Made by a program: the position numbers and the translations under genes. The notes beneath the pieces were generated by a model. It saw only the letters and a list, made by a program, of their open reading frames with translations, was not told where the DNA came from and searched no databases. A stretch of 64,000 bases of DNA from Pedobacter ginsengisoli (lineage in GTDB: Bacteria > Bacteroidota > Bacteroidia > Sphingobacteriales > Sphingobacteriaceae), in assembly GCF_002736205.1 (NCBI RefSeq), contig NZ_CP024091.1, positions 1,736,001 through 1,800,000 of the forward strand, written 5' to 3'. Positions 51,743-60,852 of this stretch are shown one piece after another. Numbering within the stretch: position 1 is the first letter of the stretch; every line of letters starts with the position of its first letter.

Positions 51743-54277
51743 ATGAGTTTAAAGGAATATGGTAAAAAACGTGATTTTAATAAAACAGCCGAGCCCAAAG
51801 CAATTAAAACAAAATCCACAGGAAAGCTTCACTTTGTGATTCAGAAACATGATGCTAGTCGTTTACATTACGATTTCCGCCTGGAGATGGAAGGCGTGTT
51901 AAAAAGTTGGGCGGTTCCCAAAGGACCTTCTACAGACCCAAAAACAAAACGTTTAGCAGTAATGGTGGAAGACCATCCCTTTGATTATAAAAACTTTGAA
52001 GGCATCATTCCTAAAGGCGAATATGGTGGAGGTACAGTAATTGTTTGGGATGAAGGAACCTATGAACCTATTGAAAAGGTTAAAGGTAAAAAAGCACAGG
52101 AGAAATATTTACTTAACCAATTGCATGATGGATCACTCAAAATTATCTTGCATGGCAAGAAATTAAAAGGAGAGTATGCACTTGTAAAAACACAAGGCAT
52201 GGGAGAAAATGGCTGGTTGTTAATTAAACATAAAGATGAGTACGCCTCGCTGGTTGATATCACTAAAAAGGATACATCGGTGCTGTCTTCACAAACTATA
52301 GAGCAAGTAAAAAAGGCAAAGGTTACTGAAGTTTCGGCAGAGGTTAACACGCTATTGAAAAAGGGTAAGAAATCTAAAATTCCAATTGGAATGAAGCCAA
52401 TGCTGACTACCTTAATAGACAAACCTTTTGACGACCCTAATTGGGTTTATGAGGTTAAATGGGATGGTTATCGTGCATTAGCATTCTGTTTAAAAAATGG
52501 AGATGTTCAGTTACTTTCCAGAAATAACAAACAATTCAATGAAAAATTTTATCCAATTTTTAGGATACTTCAGGGCTTAAAACAGGATTTGGTAATTGAC
52601 GGCGAAATTCTAATAATTAATGATAAAGGTATATCTAGTTTTAAAGATCTTCAAAATTGGCGCAGTGAGGAAGATGGTAAACTGGTTTATTACGTATTCG
52701 ATATTATCTGGTATGAAGGTAAAGATTTAACAGGACTTCCGCTTAATGTCCGCCAAAAAATACTGGCAGAAGTTTTAGCAAATACCGACGATCATATCAA
52801 GATAAGTAAGGTATTTAATGGAGATGGAAATAAATTTTATGAAGCTGCTGTTAAGAAGGGGCTAGAGGGAATTATTGCTAAAAAATCAGACAGCACCTAT
52901 GCTAAAAATACCCGTTCAAAAGATTGGTTAAAGATTAAAATTAACAAATATCAGGAAGTGGTTATTGCAGGTTACACCAAAAATAGTGGTACATCTAAAC
53001 AATTTAGCTCACTCTTGCTGGGGGTATACAAAAATAACGAGTTACATTATGTTGGTAAAGTTGGTACTGGTTTTAATGATCATTTTCAGAAAGAGCTAAT
53101 AGAGAAATTTCGTTCATTGGTTACCGTAAAAAGTCCTTTTTTTGAAGTCCCAAACGTAAATAAGGGATCTCGCTACAAGCCCAATCCTTCCAATACTAAA
53201 GTTACCTGGCTTAAGCCAGAATTAGTTTGCGAAGTTTCATTTACAGAGGTAACAGATGATGGCGTATTTCGCCACCCTTCATTTCGTGGCATGCGCATAG
53301 ATAAAAAAGCTAAGGAGGCAGTTAGAGAAGTTGAAATTGAAACTAAAGGGTTTCTTAACCCTATTGATGAAACGCAGTTACGAAAACTGAATGGGCACCC
53401 TCTAAAATTTACCCACTTAAACAAGCTCTACTGGCCAGAAGACAAGGTAACCAAAAGAGAAATGTTTAATTATTATTACCAAGTGGCCGACTATATTTTG
53501 CCTCATTTAAAGGATAGGCCTATGTCGTTAAACCGCTTTCCCGGCGGGATTAATAGCAAAGGATTTTATCAGAAAGATGTAAGTGAAATAGCGCCAACCT
53601 GGGCCAAAACATTTCCTCACACAACAGAGGATGGTGAACACAAGGAGTATCTGCTTGGAAATGATGAGGCTACATTGCTTTGGATGGCCTCGCTTGGGTG
53701 CATAGAAATGAATCCATGGTTTTCCAGAACCCAAACAATTGACAATCCAGATTATTGTGTGATTGATCTGGACCCAGATAAAAACACATTTAATCAGGTA
53801 ATAGAGGCCGCACAAATAGTAAAAGAGATACTAGACCAGATTGAAATACCGTGCTACGCAAAAACTTCAGGTTCAACAGGCATGCATATTTACATTCCGC
53901 TAGGGGCAAAGTACAGTTATGATCAGTCTCAAATGTTTGCCAGGATCATAGTAAATTTAGTGCACCGTGAGATTCCTGCTTTTACCAGTTTAGAACGTAT
54001 GATTGCTAATCGGAAAGGAAAAATGTATCTGGATTTCTTACAGAACAGACCTGGAGCTACTATTGCGTGCGTTTATTCCCTTAGACCCAAACCTGGGGCC
54101 ACGGTTTCTATGCCACTTACCTGGGATGAAGTTAAACCGGGAATGACCATGGGTGATTTTACAATCTTCAATGCAATTGATAGAATCAAAGAAACTGGTG
54201 ATCTATTTAAAGGAACACTTGGAAAGAGTATTGATTTAGTAGTGGCCATTAATAAGGCAAAAAAGATTTTTGGATAA
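51743..54277 (+). CDS. ligD: DNA ligase D, PE-LIG-POL order
   Basis: An 844-residue multi-domain NHEJ ligase. N-terminal 3'-phosphoesterase (about 20-180): FVIQKHDASRLHYDFRLEME, then WAVPKGPS and MVEDHPFDYKNFEG with IPKGEYGGGTVIVWD. ATP-dependent ligase (about 215-530): nucleophile Lys239 in YEVKWDGYRAL, DGEILIINDKG, GLEGIIAKKSDSTYAKNTRS. C-terminal primase/polymerase (about 550-840): HLNKLYWPEDKVTKREMFNY, YCVIDLDPDKNTFNQV with the catalytic DLD, and GSTGMHIYIPLG. All three activities seem intact. It acts with Ku (54770-55540) to trim, fill and seal double-strand breaks. Confidence 0.95.
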   Translation: MSLKEYGKKRDFNKTAEPKAIKTKSTGKLHFVIQKHDASRLHYDFRLEMEGVLKSWAVPKGPSTDPKTKRLAVMVEDHPFDYKNFEGIIPKGEYGGGTVIVWDEGTYEPIEKVKGKKAQEKYLLNQLHDGSLKIILHGKKLKGEYALVKTQGMGENGWLLIKHKDEYASLVDITKKDTSVLSSQTIEQVKKAKVTEVSAEVNTLLKKGKKSKIPIGMKPMLTTLIDKPFDDPNWVYEVKWDGYRALAFCLKNGDVQLLSRNNKQFNEKFYPIFRILQGLKQDLVIDGEILIINDKGISSFKDLQNWRSEEDGKLVYYVFDIIWYEGKDLTGLPLNVRQKILAEVLANTDDHIKISKVFNGDGNKFYEAAVKKGLEGIIAKKSDSTYAKNTRSKDWLKIKINKYQEVVIAGYTKNSGTSKQFSSLLLGVYKNNELHYVGKVGTGFNDHFQKELIEKFRSLVTVKSPFFEVPNVNKGSRYKPNPSNTKVTWLKPELVCEVSFTEVTDDGVFRHPSFRGMRIDKKAKEAVREVEIETKGFLNPIDETQLRKLNGHPLKFTHLNKLYWPEDKVTKREMFNYYYQVADYILPHLKDRPMSLNRFPGGINSKGFYQKDVSEIAPTWAKTFPHTTEDGEHKEYLLGNDEATLLWMASLGCIEMNPWFSRTQTIDNPDYCVIDLDPDKNTFNQVIEAAQIVKEILDQIEIPCYAKTSGSTGMHIYIPLGAKYSYDQSQMFARIIVNLVHREIPAFTSLERMIANRKGKMYLDFLQNRPGATIACVYSLRPKPGATVSMPLTWDEVKPGMTMGDFTIFNAIDRIKETGDLFKGTLGKSIDLVVAINKAKKIFG

Positions 54278-54381
54278 AATATATATTAGTCATTATTTAG
54301 AATAATTATAAATAAATAGAAATTATATTACCTTTGATGCAGATGGGGCAAGTGTAATAAAGGATTTATAAAAACAGAGGT

Positions 54382-54708
54382 ATGTGTCAGCCAAGGGTAT
54401 TAACATCCACAGGAAAAACGGTTATAAGCTGCTGTGCAAGCTGCAAGATGTACTATATATGGCATCACAATCTGGTGCTCAACTTTCCTGCCCAGGGTTT
54501 TAGCTCCTTTAAAGATGTTGTTAGTACAATATGTTTTGAAAGCAATTCATTACCATTTCCTGATGGGCAAGATCGCATTATTTTGCATACCCCTAATGAT
54601 GATATCAGTTTCGCCTTTGATCTAACCGAGTTAGAAGATTTTAGAACAGCTCTTGCAGAAGCGGCATACATGAATGAAGTGTATATGCTGATGGAAAAGG
54701 AAAGATAA
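54382..54708 (+). CDS. Small DUF6686-like protein with Cys cluster
   Basis: A 108-residue protein with an early cysteine cluster (CQPRV, SCCASCKMYYIWHHNLVLNF) that could bind a metal, then FSSFKDVVSTICFESNSLPF and an acidic helical end (FDLTELEDFRTALAEAAYMN). It resembles Bacteroidota proteins of the DUF6686 type, function unknown; the family call is by eye. It lies between ligD and ku on the same strand, with 104- and 61-bp gaps, so a link to DNA repair is possible. Confidence 0.65.
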   Translation: MCQPRVLTSTGKTVISCCASCKMYYIWHHNLVLNFPAQGFSSFKDVVSTICFESNSLPFPDGQDRIILHTPNDDISFAFDLTELEDFRTALAEAAYMNEVYMLMEKER

Positions 54709-54769
54709 GTTTACAAGGGTATTCAAACAATTTCATAATCTCACAGTTAATACTTAAAAGATATATATT

Positions 54770-55540
54770 ATGAAATCGATTTGGAAAGGAGCTATTGGCT
54801 TTGGCCTTGTAAATATTCCTGTAAAGCTTTACTCAGCTGTGCAGAATAGTAATCTTGATTTCGATATGCTTGATGAAAGAGATCATGCAAGAATAAAATA
54901 TAAACGTGTAAATGAGAACACTGGCAAAGAAGTTCCGTACGAAAAAATAGTTAAAGGATACCAGCTCAATGAAAATTATATTGTACTTGATGAACATGAT
55001 TTTGAAGAGGCTAGTCCGGAAAAAACCAAAATTATTGAACTGGAGCAGTTTGTTGACATAAGTGAAATAAACCCAATTTATTACGAAACCTCATATTATA
55101 CCCAACCAGAAAATCAAGGAAAAAAAGCTTATTCATTGCTATTAAATGCTCTTGTGAAATCAAAAAAAGCAGGAGTGGCCCGATTCGTATTCAGAAACAC
55201 TGAGAATTTATGTGTTATCCATCCTTTAGATGAGATGTTGGTTGTTACCAAAATCAGATTCGAAGAAGAGATCCGAAGCCCTAAAGAAATTAAACTGAAA
55301 ATAGAAAAAGGTATAACTAGCAAGGAATTAGAAATTGGTATGGCTTTAATTGCACAATATAGCGGTGATTTTGACATCAGTTCTTTTAAGGATGAGTACC
55401 GGGTAGAACTTTTAAGCATAATAAAGGCAAAAGCTAAAGGTAAACGCCCTATTATTAAGAAAATGAAATCTCAGCAAGCCAGCAGCAATGATCTTTATAG
55501 CCAATTAATGGAAAGCCTGACTAAGAAAAAGGGGGCTTAG
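54770..55540 (+). CDS. ku: Bacterial Ku DNA end-binding protein
   Basis: A 256-residue Ku core. MKSIWKGAIGFGLVNIPVKL is the family's signature start, followed by YEKIVKGYQLNENYIVLDEH, DFEEASPEKTKIIELEQFVD and YYETSYYTQPENQGKKAYSL with ALVKSKKAGVARFVFRNTEN, ending in a lysine-rich tail (KAKAKGKRPIIKKM). It forms a ring-shaped dimer that threads onto DNA ends and recruits LigD. Length is normal. It completes the NHEJ cluster with ligD and the PRC-barrel gene. Confidence 0.95.
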   Translation: MKSIWKGAIGFGLVNIPVKLYSAVQNSNLDFDMLDERDHARIKYKRVNENTGKEVPYEKIVKGYQLNENYIVLDEHDFEEASPEKTKIIELEQFVDISEINPIYYETSYYTQPENQGKKAYSLLLNALVKSKKAGVARFVFRNTENLCVIHPLDEMLVVTKIRFEEEIRSPKEIKLKIEKGITSKELEIGMALIAQYSGDFDISSFKDEYRVELLSIIKAKAKGKRPIIKKMKSQQASSNDLYSQLMESLTKKKGA

Positions 55541-55750
55541 CTTAATAAAATTATGGAGTCCTTTCTTAAATATTCAAAAAATCAGCAAAATCAGTCGAAA
55601 TAAGTAAACGTTGCCAGGCAACCATTTTTAAATAATTACGTATTATACATTGAAGCGATGATGACAGGACAACTCTAGACCTTCATCCAAGTTATCGCCC
55701 TTTATGTACTGTCAATCAGAGTAATTAATTAACAATTTAATTTACTTACT

Positions 55751-56296
55751 ATGAAAACTTATTCAGTCAAACTGTTTTCTGGCATCCTGATGATGGCAGG
55801 AATCTTTTTAGTTCTTTATTCAGGCTGTAAAAAGAAAAGCAGTGCACCTGAAATCACCTACAGAACTTATACAGCCACAGTACAGTTAAACGGTTCAAAT
55901 GAGGTTCCTATGGTTACTACAACAGGAAATGGCACAGCAAACATCACTTATAGCGAGCAATCAAAAACTATTGGCTATACCATTACATGGCAGCTTGGAT
56001 CTGCAACTGCAACTACTACAGGGATGCACTTTCACGGTGCCGATAATGGCTCCAACTCAACCAGTTCCCCAATTGTAATTGAAATCCCGGGGTTCAGCAC
56101 TACAAGTTCAGGTACACTTACAGGAAGCACAAGAGCATTAAATGCCACAGAAATCAGTCAGCTTTTAGCAGGAAAATGGTATGTAAATATCCATAGCTCC
56201 AACTTTACAAGTGGCGAGATGAGAGGTAATATTGTTTTGGTTGCTGCAAGTACCGGTAACGGTGGAAACAATGGTGGTGGCGGTGGTAACTACTAA
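55751..56296 (+). CDS. CHRD domain lipoprotein
   Basis: A 181-residue lipoprotein with a lipobox in FLVLYSGCKKKS and one CHRD domain (about 38-160; ATVQLNGSNEVPMVTTTGNG, ITWQLGSATATTTGMHFHGA, LAGKWYVNIHSSNFTSGEMR followed by GNIVL). The end is a low-complexity Gly/Asn tail (NGGNNGGGGGNY). CHRD was first described in chordin; bacterial versions are secreted or surface proteins of unknown role. It stands alone between the NHEJ cluster and a convergent HTH gene, with a clear terminator after it. Confidence 0.85.
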   Translation: MKTYSVKLFSGILMMAGIFLVLYSGCKKKSSAPEITYRTYTATVQLNGSNEVPMVTTTGNGTANITYSEQSKTIGYTITWQLGSATATTTGMHFHGADNGSNSTSSPIVIEIPGFSTTSSGTLTGSTRALNATEISQLLAGKWYVNIHSSNFTSGEMRGNIVLVAASTGNGGNNGGGGGNY

Positions 56297-56297
56297 A

Positions 56298-56340
56298 TAA
56301 AAAAGCTACCCTGAACTATAATCAGAGTAGCTTTTTTATT
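56298..56340. terminator. Bidirectional intrinsic terminator
   Basis: AAAAAGCTAC...GTAGCTTTTTT with an inner CTGA/TCAG pair forms a stem with T-rich tails on both strands. It lies 2 bp after the CHRD lipoprotein stop codon and 9 bp from the stop of the convergent HTH gene, so it can serve both. Confidence 0.85.
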
Positions 56341-56348
56341 TAAAAATA

Positions 56349-56708
56349 CTACATTAGCATTCTTTCTGATGATTCTTTTCGAACCAACCTTTTATAATCT
56401 TCAAGTAAGGTGATATATTTTTCCATCCAATAATAGACCGATTCTGAATGTGCAGAGCTAAGATCTCTTGAATTAACATTTATATCTTCAGCAAAATTTA
56501 AATGTTTTAATTCTCCTTCAAAATCAACTGAAAAATCGTAGTTAATAGCCTTACCAATTTCTAAAATAACATCAGTATGCAATTTCCTTTGTTTAAACCA
56601 ATTATATAAAGTCCGTCTGTTTACGTTTAAGCGCTTTGATAATTCGCTAATGTTTACGTTTTGTCGTCGAACAGCAAGTTCAACTATTTCTCCGGCGTTA
56701 TGTTCCAT
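56349..56708 (-). CDS. HTH transcriptional regulator near the eCIS locus
   Basis: A 119-residue protein with an N-terminal helix-turn-helix (VNISELSKRLNVNRRTLYNW, FKQRKLHTDVILEIGKAI; about 15-55) of XRE/Fis-like spacing, and a C-terminal helical region (YYWMEKYITLLEDYKRLVRK) that could dimerise. It is transcribed away from the antiterminator and eCIS genes, with 481 bp between, and could act on that shared upstream region. Confidence 0.75.
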   Translation of the reverse strand: MEHNAGEIVELAVRRQNVNISELSKRLNVNRRTLYNWFKQRKLHTDVILEIGKAINYDFSVDFEGELKHLNFAEDINVNSRDLSSAHSESVYYWMEKYITLLEDYKRLVRKESSERMLM

Positions 56709-57189
56709 AACTATAATAGTTTTAGATAATACTTAGGTTAAAACGTTAGGGACGTCTTGATTTAATTACATATTGCATTTTAAATTACTGGTTTCCGGAA
56801 TATTAGAATTAATGAGAGTAGCGTCTATTTAAAATTGGGTAGCTTCTTATCAAAGATATTTAACAAACCAAAATTCCAGACCCTGTTGCTTGTCAAAAAA
56901 ATACTTTTGATGTTCAGTCTACAATGAAGCAACTTTAATGGTATTCTCTGATTCAAAATACACTATGAATCAAATAACATACTTATAGATAGAAATTTTT
57001 ATGACATGTGAACATTAAAAGCACTTTTTTGACTATTAGCAGGTGCTCATATTTCCTTTTGTTAAATATCTTTGGTTAAAGGAGCCTATTTAAGTGCTTT
57101 ATAAATGATTATAAATAACTATTTAGCTCTTAATTAAATTTTATCAATTTTATTATCGTCCAATATATATATCCCTAGTATGTTGAATT
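56709..57189 (+). promoter_or_regulatory. 481-bp leader/promoter region upstream of the antiterminator gene
   Basis: There is no gene here. TATCTTTG at 57067-57074 fits the -7 consensus TAnnTTTG about 116 bp before the ATG at 57190, but a TTTG box at the right distance upstream is missing (the nearest is at 57028-57031, 35 bp away). The rest is AT-rich. Long leaders are usual for UpxY-type loci. Confidence 0.35.
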
Positions 57190-57708
57190 ATGAAAAATGG
57201 ATTAGAAAATAATTGGTATATCGTTTATACCTTTCCCAATCTGGAGAAAAAAATCTATAACGAGCTAACAAAAAAGAACATAAAAGCTTATTTGCCATTA
57301 CAAAATGTGATAAGGCAATGGAGTGATCGTAAAAAGGAAATAAAAATACCAATGTTCCCTAATTATGTTTTTATTAATTCTACAGAAAGGGAGCGTTTTA
57401 ATCTATTGAAAATAGGAGGGGTATTAAAATTTATAACTTTTGAAGGTAAGCCTGCCGTAGTATCCGAAGATGAAATCTCGAGCATCATGAAATTTGAAAC
57501 AATGGTTTTTGAGATAGAGACAAATCTTGTTAGTGGTGATGAGGTGATTATTGTTGACGGTCCATTTACAGGCTTACAAGGAAGATTATTTTTAAAAAGG
57601 GGAAAAGAACGTCTTGGCGTTCATTTAAGCTCTATTAATCAATCACTTTCTGTTGAAGTGTGTTCGTCTAGTTTAAGAAAAGTTGTAAGTCAAAATAGTT
57701 ATAACTAA
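57190..57708 (+). CDS. UpxY/NusG-like transcription antiterminator
   Basis: A 172-residue specialised NusG paralogue. The NGN domain (about 6-100) reads NNWYIVYTFPNLEKKIYNEL, AYLPLQNVIRQWSDRKKEIK and IPMFPNYVFI. The KOW domain (about 115-165) reads SGDEVIIVDGPFTGLQGRLF and ERLGVHLSSINQSLSVEV. UpxY proteins bind early elongating RNA polymerase and let it read through long polysaccharide operons. Here the first gene downstream encodes a glycosyltransferase and the operon continues into an eCIS, so it probably promotes transcription of that whole unit. It is separated from it by 186 bp. Confidence 0.85.
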   Translation: MKNGLENNWYIVYTFPNLEKKIYNELTKKNIKAYLPLQNVIRQWSDRKKEIKIPMFPNYVFINSTERERFNLLKIGGVLKFITFEGKPAVVSEDEISSIMKFETMVFEIETNLVSGDEVIIVDGPFTGLQGRLFLKRGKERLGVHLSSINQSLSVEVCSSSLRKVVSQNSYN

Positions 57709-57894
57709 CTATTGATGTTAATCAATAAAGGGTTTAGCTTTATTACTATAAGTTCAGCCTCATTTTAAATCTTCTTTTAAGGGGGTCTAATCATTTTACC
57801 AAATATATTGAACTTGTTAAAAGGGTGTTAATGTGACAAACCTCTAGCGAAGCTTTATACTTACCACATCTCAAAGTCAGAAATTTTAATAAAT
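57709..57894 (+). promoter_or_regulatory. Leader between antiterminator and glycosyltransferase-eCIS operon
   Basis: These 186 bases contain no gene. TTGAT-GTTA-ATCAA near 57712-57725 forms a small hairpin just after the antiterminator stop codon. The rest (including TTAAAAGGGTGTTAATGTGA) may hold the operon promoter or the loading site for the antiterminator. Nothing more specific can be seen. Confidence 0.3.
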
Positions 57895-60078
57895 ATGCTT
57901 CCGCTCGTTTCATGTGTGATGCCTACTTATAACCGGAGATTTTTTATTCCGCATGCTATTAAATATTTTCAAAGGCAGGAGTATGAAAATAAAGAGTTAA
58001 TTATAATTGACGATGGTTCTGATTGTATTCGGGATCTGGTTCCGGAGGCTGATAATATAAAATATATTCGCCTTAACTATAAAATAACTCTGGGCGAAAA
58101 ACTGAATATAGCTTGCAAGCATGCCTCAGGTGGTATAATAGTTAATTGGGACGACGACGACTGGTATGCTCCTTATAGGATAAAATATCAGGTAAGAGAG
58201 TTAAAAAAGAGCAATGCCGATATTTGTGGAATAAATAATTTACTCTACTACGATCCACAAAAAAAAGAAGCTTTTGAATATAAATACCCTATAAATCAGC
58301 GTAAATGGTTACTGGGAAGCTCCCTTTGCTACCAACGATCTTACTGGGAAAAGAATCAATATAAAGAAATAAATGTTGGGGTAGACGGCTTATTTGTTTG
58401 GGCCGCCCAGCCTGAAAAAGTAACAGCCCTTACGGATTCAACCATGTCTGTACACATGATACATGATCAAAATATTAGTTTCAAAAAAACTTCAGGAGAT
58501 TGGTGGCATCCATATCCGGTGTTAGACATAGAACGAATAATGAACCTGGATTTAAAGTATTATCCTAATCACGATCAAATTGCTTCAGACAAATGGAATT
58601 TAAAAATTGCGAAACGGCCCTTAAAAAATGTTTATGCATGCCTGGTACATGAAAGTATAGATTGTGTAATTGATCTGGTTCGTAATTTGCATTTTCATGA
58701 TCCATCATCCACCATAATAATCTTTAACAGCAGTGCCGATATTCAATTAAATTCCTGCTCATTTCCTTTTGAGGAATTTGGAGTAATAATACACCCAAAT
58801 GTTATCAAGGTGCAACATGGCTACTTGCATAATTTCGCACTTGAGTGCATGCAATTTGCAATAGAAAATTGCGCTTTTGATATTTTTACAATTGTAGATT
58901 CCGACCAGTTAAGTCTGCAGCCATCATATTCTTCGTTCATGTCCGATTTCTTTTCGCAAAAAAGTAATATCGGGCTTTTGTCAAACAGACCCGAACATAT
59001 AAACGCAAACAATACTGATGTTTATACTTCTATTCAGGCATTTAAAGAATATGATTTATGGAAACCTTTGCTAAAAACTTTCAAAGATGGGGAGAGCAAA
59101 TTTGTCCATTGGTCGTTTTGGCCTTCAACAGTGTTCACTTACGATGCAATAAAGGATTTGCTAAAGCTTTTTAAAACCAACTCTATTCTTCAAAACATAA
59201 TGTCGCATACAAAAATATGGGCAACTGAAGAGATCATACTGCCAACAATGGTTAGTTTACTAGGTTACGATATAGAAATGAACCCTTGTTGCCACGATTT
59301 TGTAAATTACAAAAGGGAGTACACAACACAGGAATTAGATTACGCTTTTAGTAATAGTAATGCTTTCTGGATACACCCAATAAATCGGAACTATGATGAT
59401 CCTCTTAGAAAACATACTCGTAAGCACTTAAATAGCTATGTGCAAAAAGCCAATGGAATTTGTGAGGAAAATATTAGTGAACCATTGTTTTCGCCAGGCC
59501 AAATATTAAAAGATATTAAACAAATTCAAGGTTGGCTAAGTGATGGTGAAGCAGAGCTGTTACTTGCCTGTGGCTTAAAGGCCTGTAATCAATTTCCAAA
59601 TGCGGATTTAGTTGAAGTTGGCAGTTACCATGGCAAGGCAACAATTCTTCTTGGCGCCCTGGCAAAATCAGTATCTGAACTTATAAAAGTTTATTCCATA
59701 GATCCGCATACCGGGATACAAGGTTCTGCCGATCAGGGATTAAAGCAATTCGAGCCATCCTTAGATCATTTTAAGAGAAACATAGAAAAAGCCAATCTAA
59801 ATGAAACAGTGGTTTCGATTGTAGATGAATCTAAAAATGTAACATGGAATACCTCAATTTCTATGTTACTAATTGATGGTTTGCATGATTATTTAAATAT
59901 TTCAAATGATTTCAGGCAGTTTTCACCCTGGATAGAAACCGGGGGCTATCTTGCATTTCATGACTTTGCTGAATACTTCCCTGATGTAATGGCTTTTGCA
60001 AATGAACTTATTTTAAAAAAGAACTACCAAAAAATCGGTCAAACCGATTCTTTATTGATTCTAAAGAAGTTGAATTAA
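57895..60078 (+). CDS. Multi-domain glycosyltransferase/methyltransferase
   Basis: A 727-residue cytoplasmic fusion. Residues 1-230 are a GT2 family A-fold glycosyltransferase (LVSCVMPTYNRRFFIPHAIK, ELIIIDDGSD, GIIVNWDDDDWYAPYRIKYQ with the metal-binding DDD). Residues about 245-500 look like a second transferase region (VYACLVHESIDCVIDLVRNL, then DIFTIVDSDQLSLQPSYSS). Residues about 560-727 are a class I methyltransferase (ADLVEVGSYHGKATILLGAL, VYSIDPHTGIQG, SMLLIDGLHDYLNISNDFRQ, GGYLAFHDF). It starts a run of genes with 9-22-bp gaps that leads into the eCIS. The likely job is synthesis of a methylated glycan on a protein or surface structure. Confidence 0.8.
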   Translation: MLPLVSCVMPTYNRRFFIPHAIKYFQRQEYENKELIIIDDGSDCIRDLVPEADNIKYIRLNYKITLGEKLNIACKHASGGIIVNWDDDDWYAPYRIKYQVRELKKSNADICGINNLLYYDPQKKEAFEYKYPINQRKWLLGSSLCYQRSYWEKNQYKEINVGVDGLFVWAAQPEKVTALTDSTMSVHMIHDQNISFKKTSGDWWHPYPVLDIERIMNLDLKYYPNHDQIASDKWNLKIAKRPLKNVYACLVHESIDCVIDLVRNLHFHDPSSTIIIFNSSADIQLNSCSFPFEEFGVIIHPNVIKVQHGYLHNFALECMQFAIENCAFDIFTIVDSDQLSLQPSYSSFMSDFFSQKSNIGLLSNRPEHINANNTDVYTSIQAFKEYDLWKPLLKTFKDGESKFVHWSFWPSTVFTYDAIKDLLKLFKTNSILQNIMSHTKIWATEEIILPTMVSLLGYDIEMNPCCHDFVNYKREYTTQELDYAFSNSNAFWIHPINRNYDDPLRKHTRKHLNSYVQKANGICEENISEPLFSPGQILKDIKQIQGWLSDGEAELLLACGLKACNQFPNADLVEVGSYHGKATILLGALAKSVSELIKVYSIDPHTGIQGSADQGLKQFEPSLDHFKRNIEKANLNETVVSIVDESKNVTWNTSISMLLIDGLHDYLNISNDFRQFSPWIETGGYLAFHDFAEYFPDVMAFANELILKKNYQKIGQTDSLLILKKLN

Positions 60079-60093
60079 AGCACTCAAACAAAG

Positions 60094-60843
60094 ATGACTA
60101 ATCTGAAAAATAAAAACTTACCAGTATGGCTATATTGGGAAGGTGAGCTTCCTGAATGGATTAAATCCTGCCAGAAAACAGTATTTGCACATACAGATAA
60201 TGTACAATTGTTAACCCCTGAGCTTTTTGCTGAATTGCGTGATTGTGACCTGGACATCAAGATTGAGGATTTATATGTGGCACATAGGGCAGATTTTATA
60301 AGAGCCTTTTTACTTAAAAAATTTGGCGGATTGTGGATCGATTCCGATTGTGTTGTTATTAAATCAATACAACCTTTAATAGATATTCTAAACATGTACG
60401 ACTTTGTTGGTTATAGGGAACGCTCTGGCGATGTAACCAATAATTTTATGGGGGCATCATTGAATAGTACTATTGCCTCTAATTACTATAACCGGGTTTG
60501 TAAAATCCTCCGTTCCGGACAACAAATTAATTGGTTAACAATTGGGTCTGAAGCATTAACGGCTACTCTAAGTGAGGGAAAGGCTTCATGGTATGAATTA
60601 AAGGTTGAACAGATTCAACCAGTTTGCTGGAGCAATCCTGCTGCATTTTTTAAAAAAGGTAATGATGTGGTACATCAGCAAATGCTTAATCCAGATTCCT
60701 TTTGTTACATGGTATCTGCCAATATGGTTAGAGGTTATCTCGAAGAAAATCAATATCCGGATATACTTGATAATGATACATTTTTCAGCTTCTTATTAAG
60801 AACCTCGGAAGCTAATAAAAAGACAAATTCCGCTTTTGCTTAA
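60094..60843 (+). CDS. Capsular-type glycosyltransferase (GT32-like)
   Basis: A 249-residue transferase of the capsular polysaccharide synthesis/GT32 type. The start LPVWLYWEGELPEWIKSCQK and the central VAHRADFIRAFLLKKFGGLW with IDSDCVV, in which DSD is the metal/nucleotide-sugar DxD, are family hallmarks. The C-terminal half is less conserved (WCWSN-like PVCWSNPAAFFKKGND). It follows the previous gene by 15 bp and precedes the FkbM gene by 9 bp. It would add a sugar to the same acceptor as its neighbour. Confidence 0.82.
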   Translation: MTNLKNKNLPVWLYWEGELPEWIKSCQKTVFAHTDNVQLLTPELFAELRDCDLDIKIEDLYVAHRADFIRAFLLKKFGGLWIDSDCVVIKSIQPLIDILNMYDFVGYRERSGDVTNNFMGASLNSTIASNYYNRVCKILRSGQQINWLTIGSEALTATLSEGKASWYELKVEQIQPVCWSNPAAFFKKGNDVVHQQMLNPDSFCYMVSANMVRGYLEENQYPDILDNDTFFSFLLRTSEANKKTNSAFA

Positions 60844-60852
60844 TATACAATT

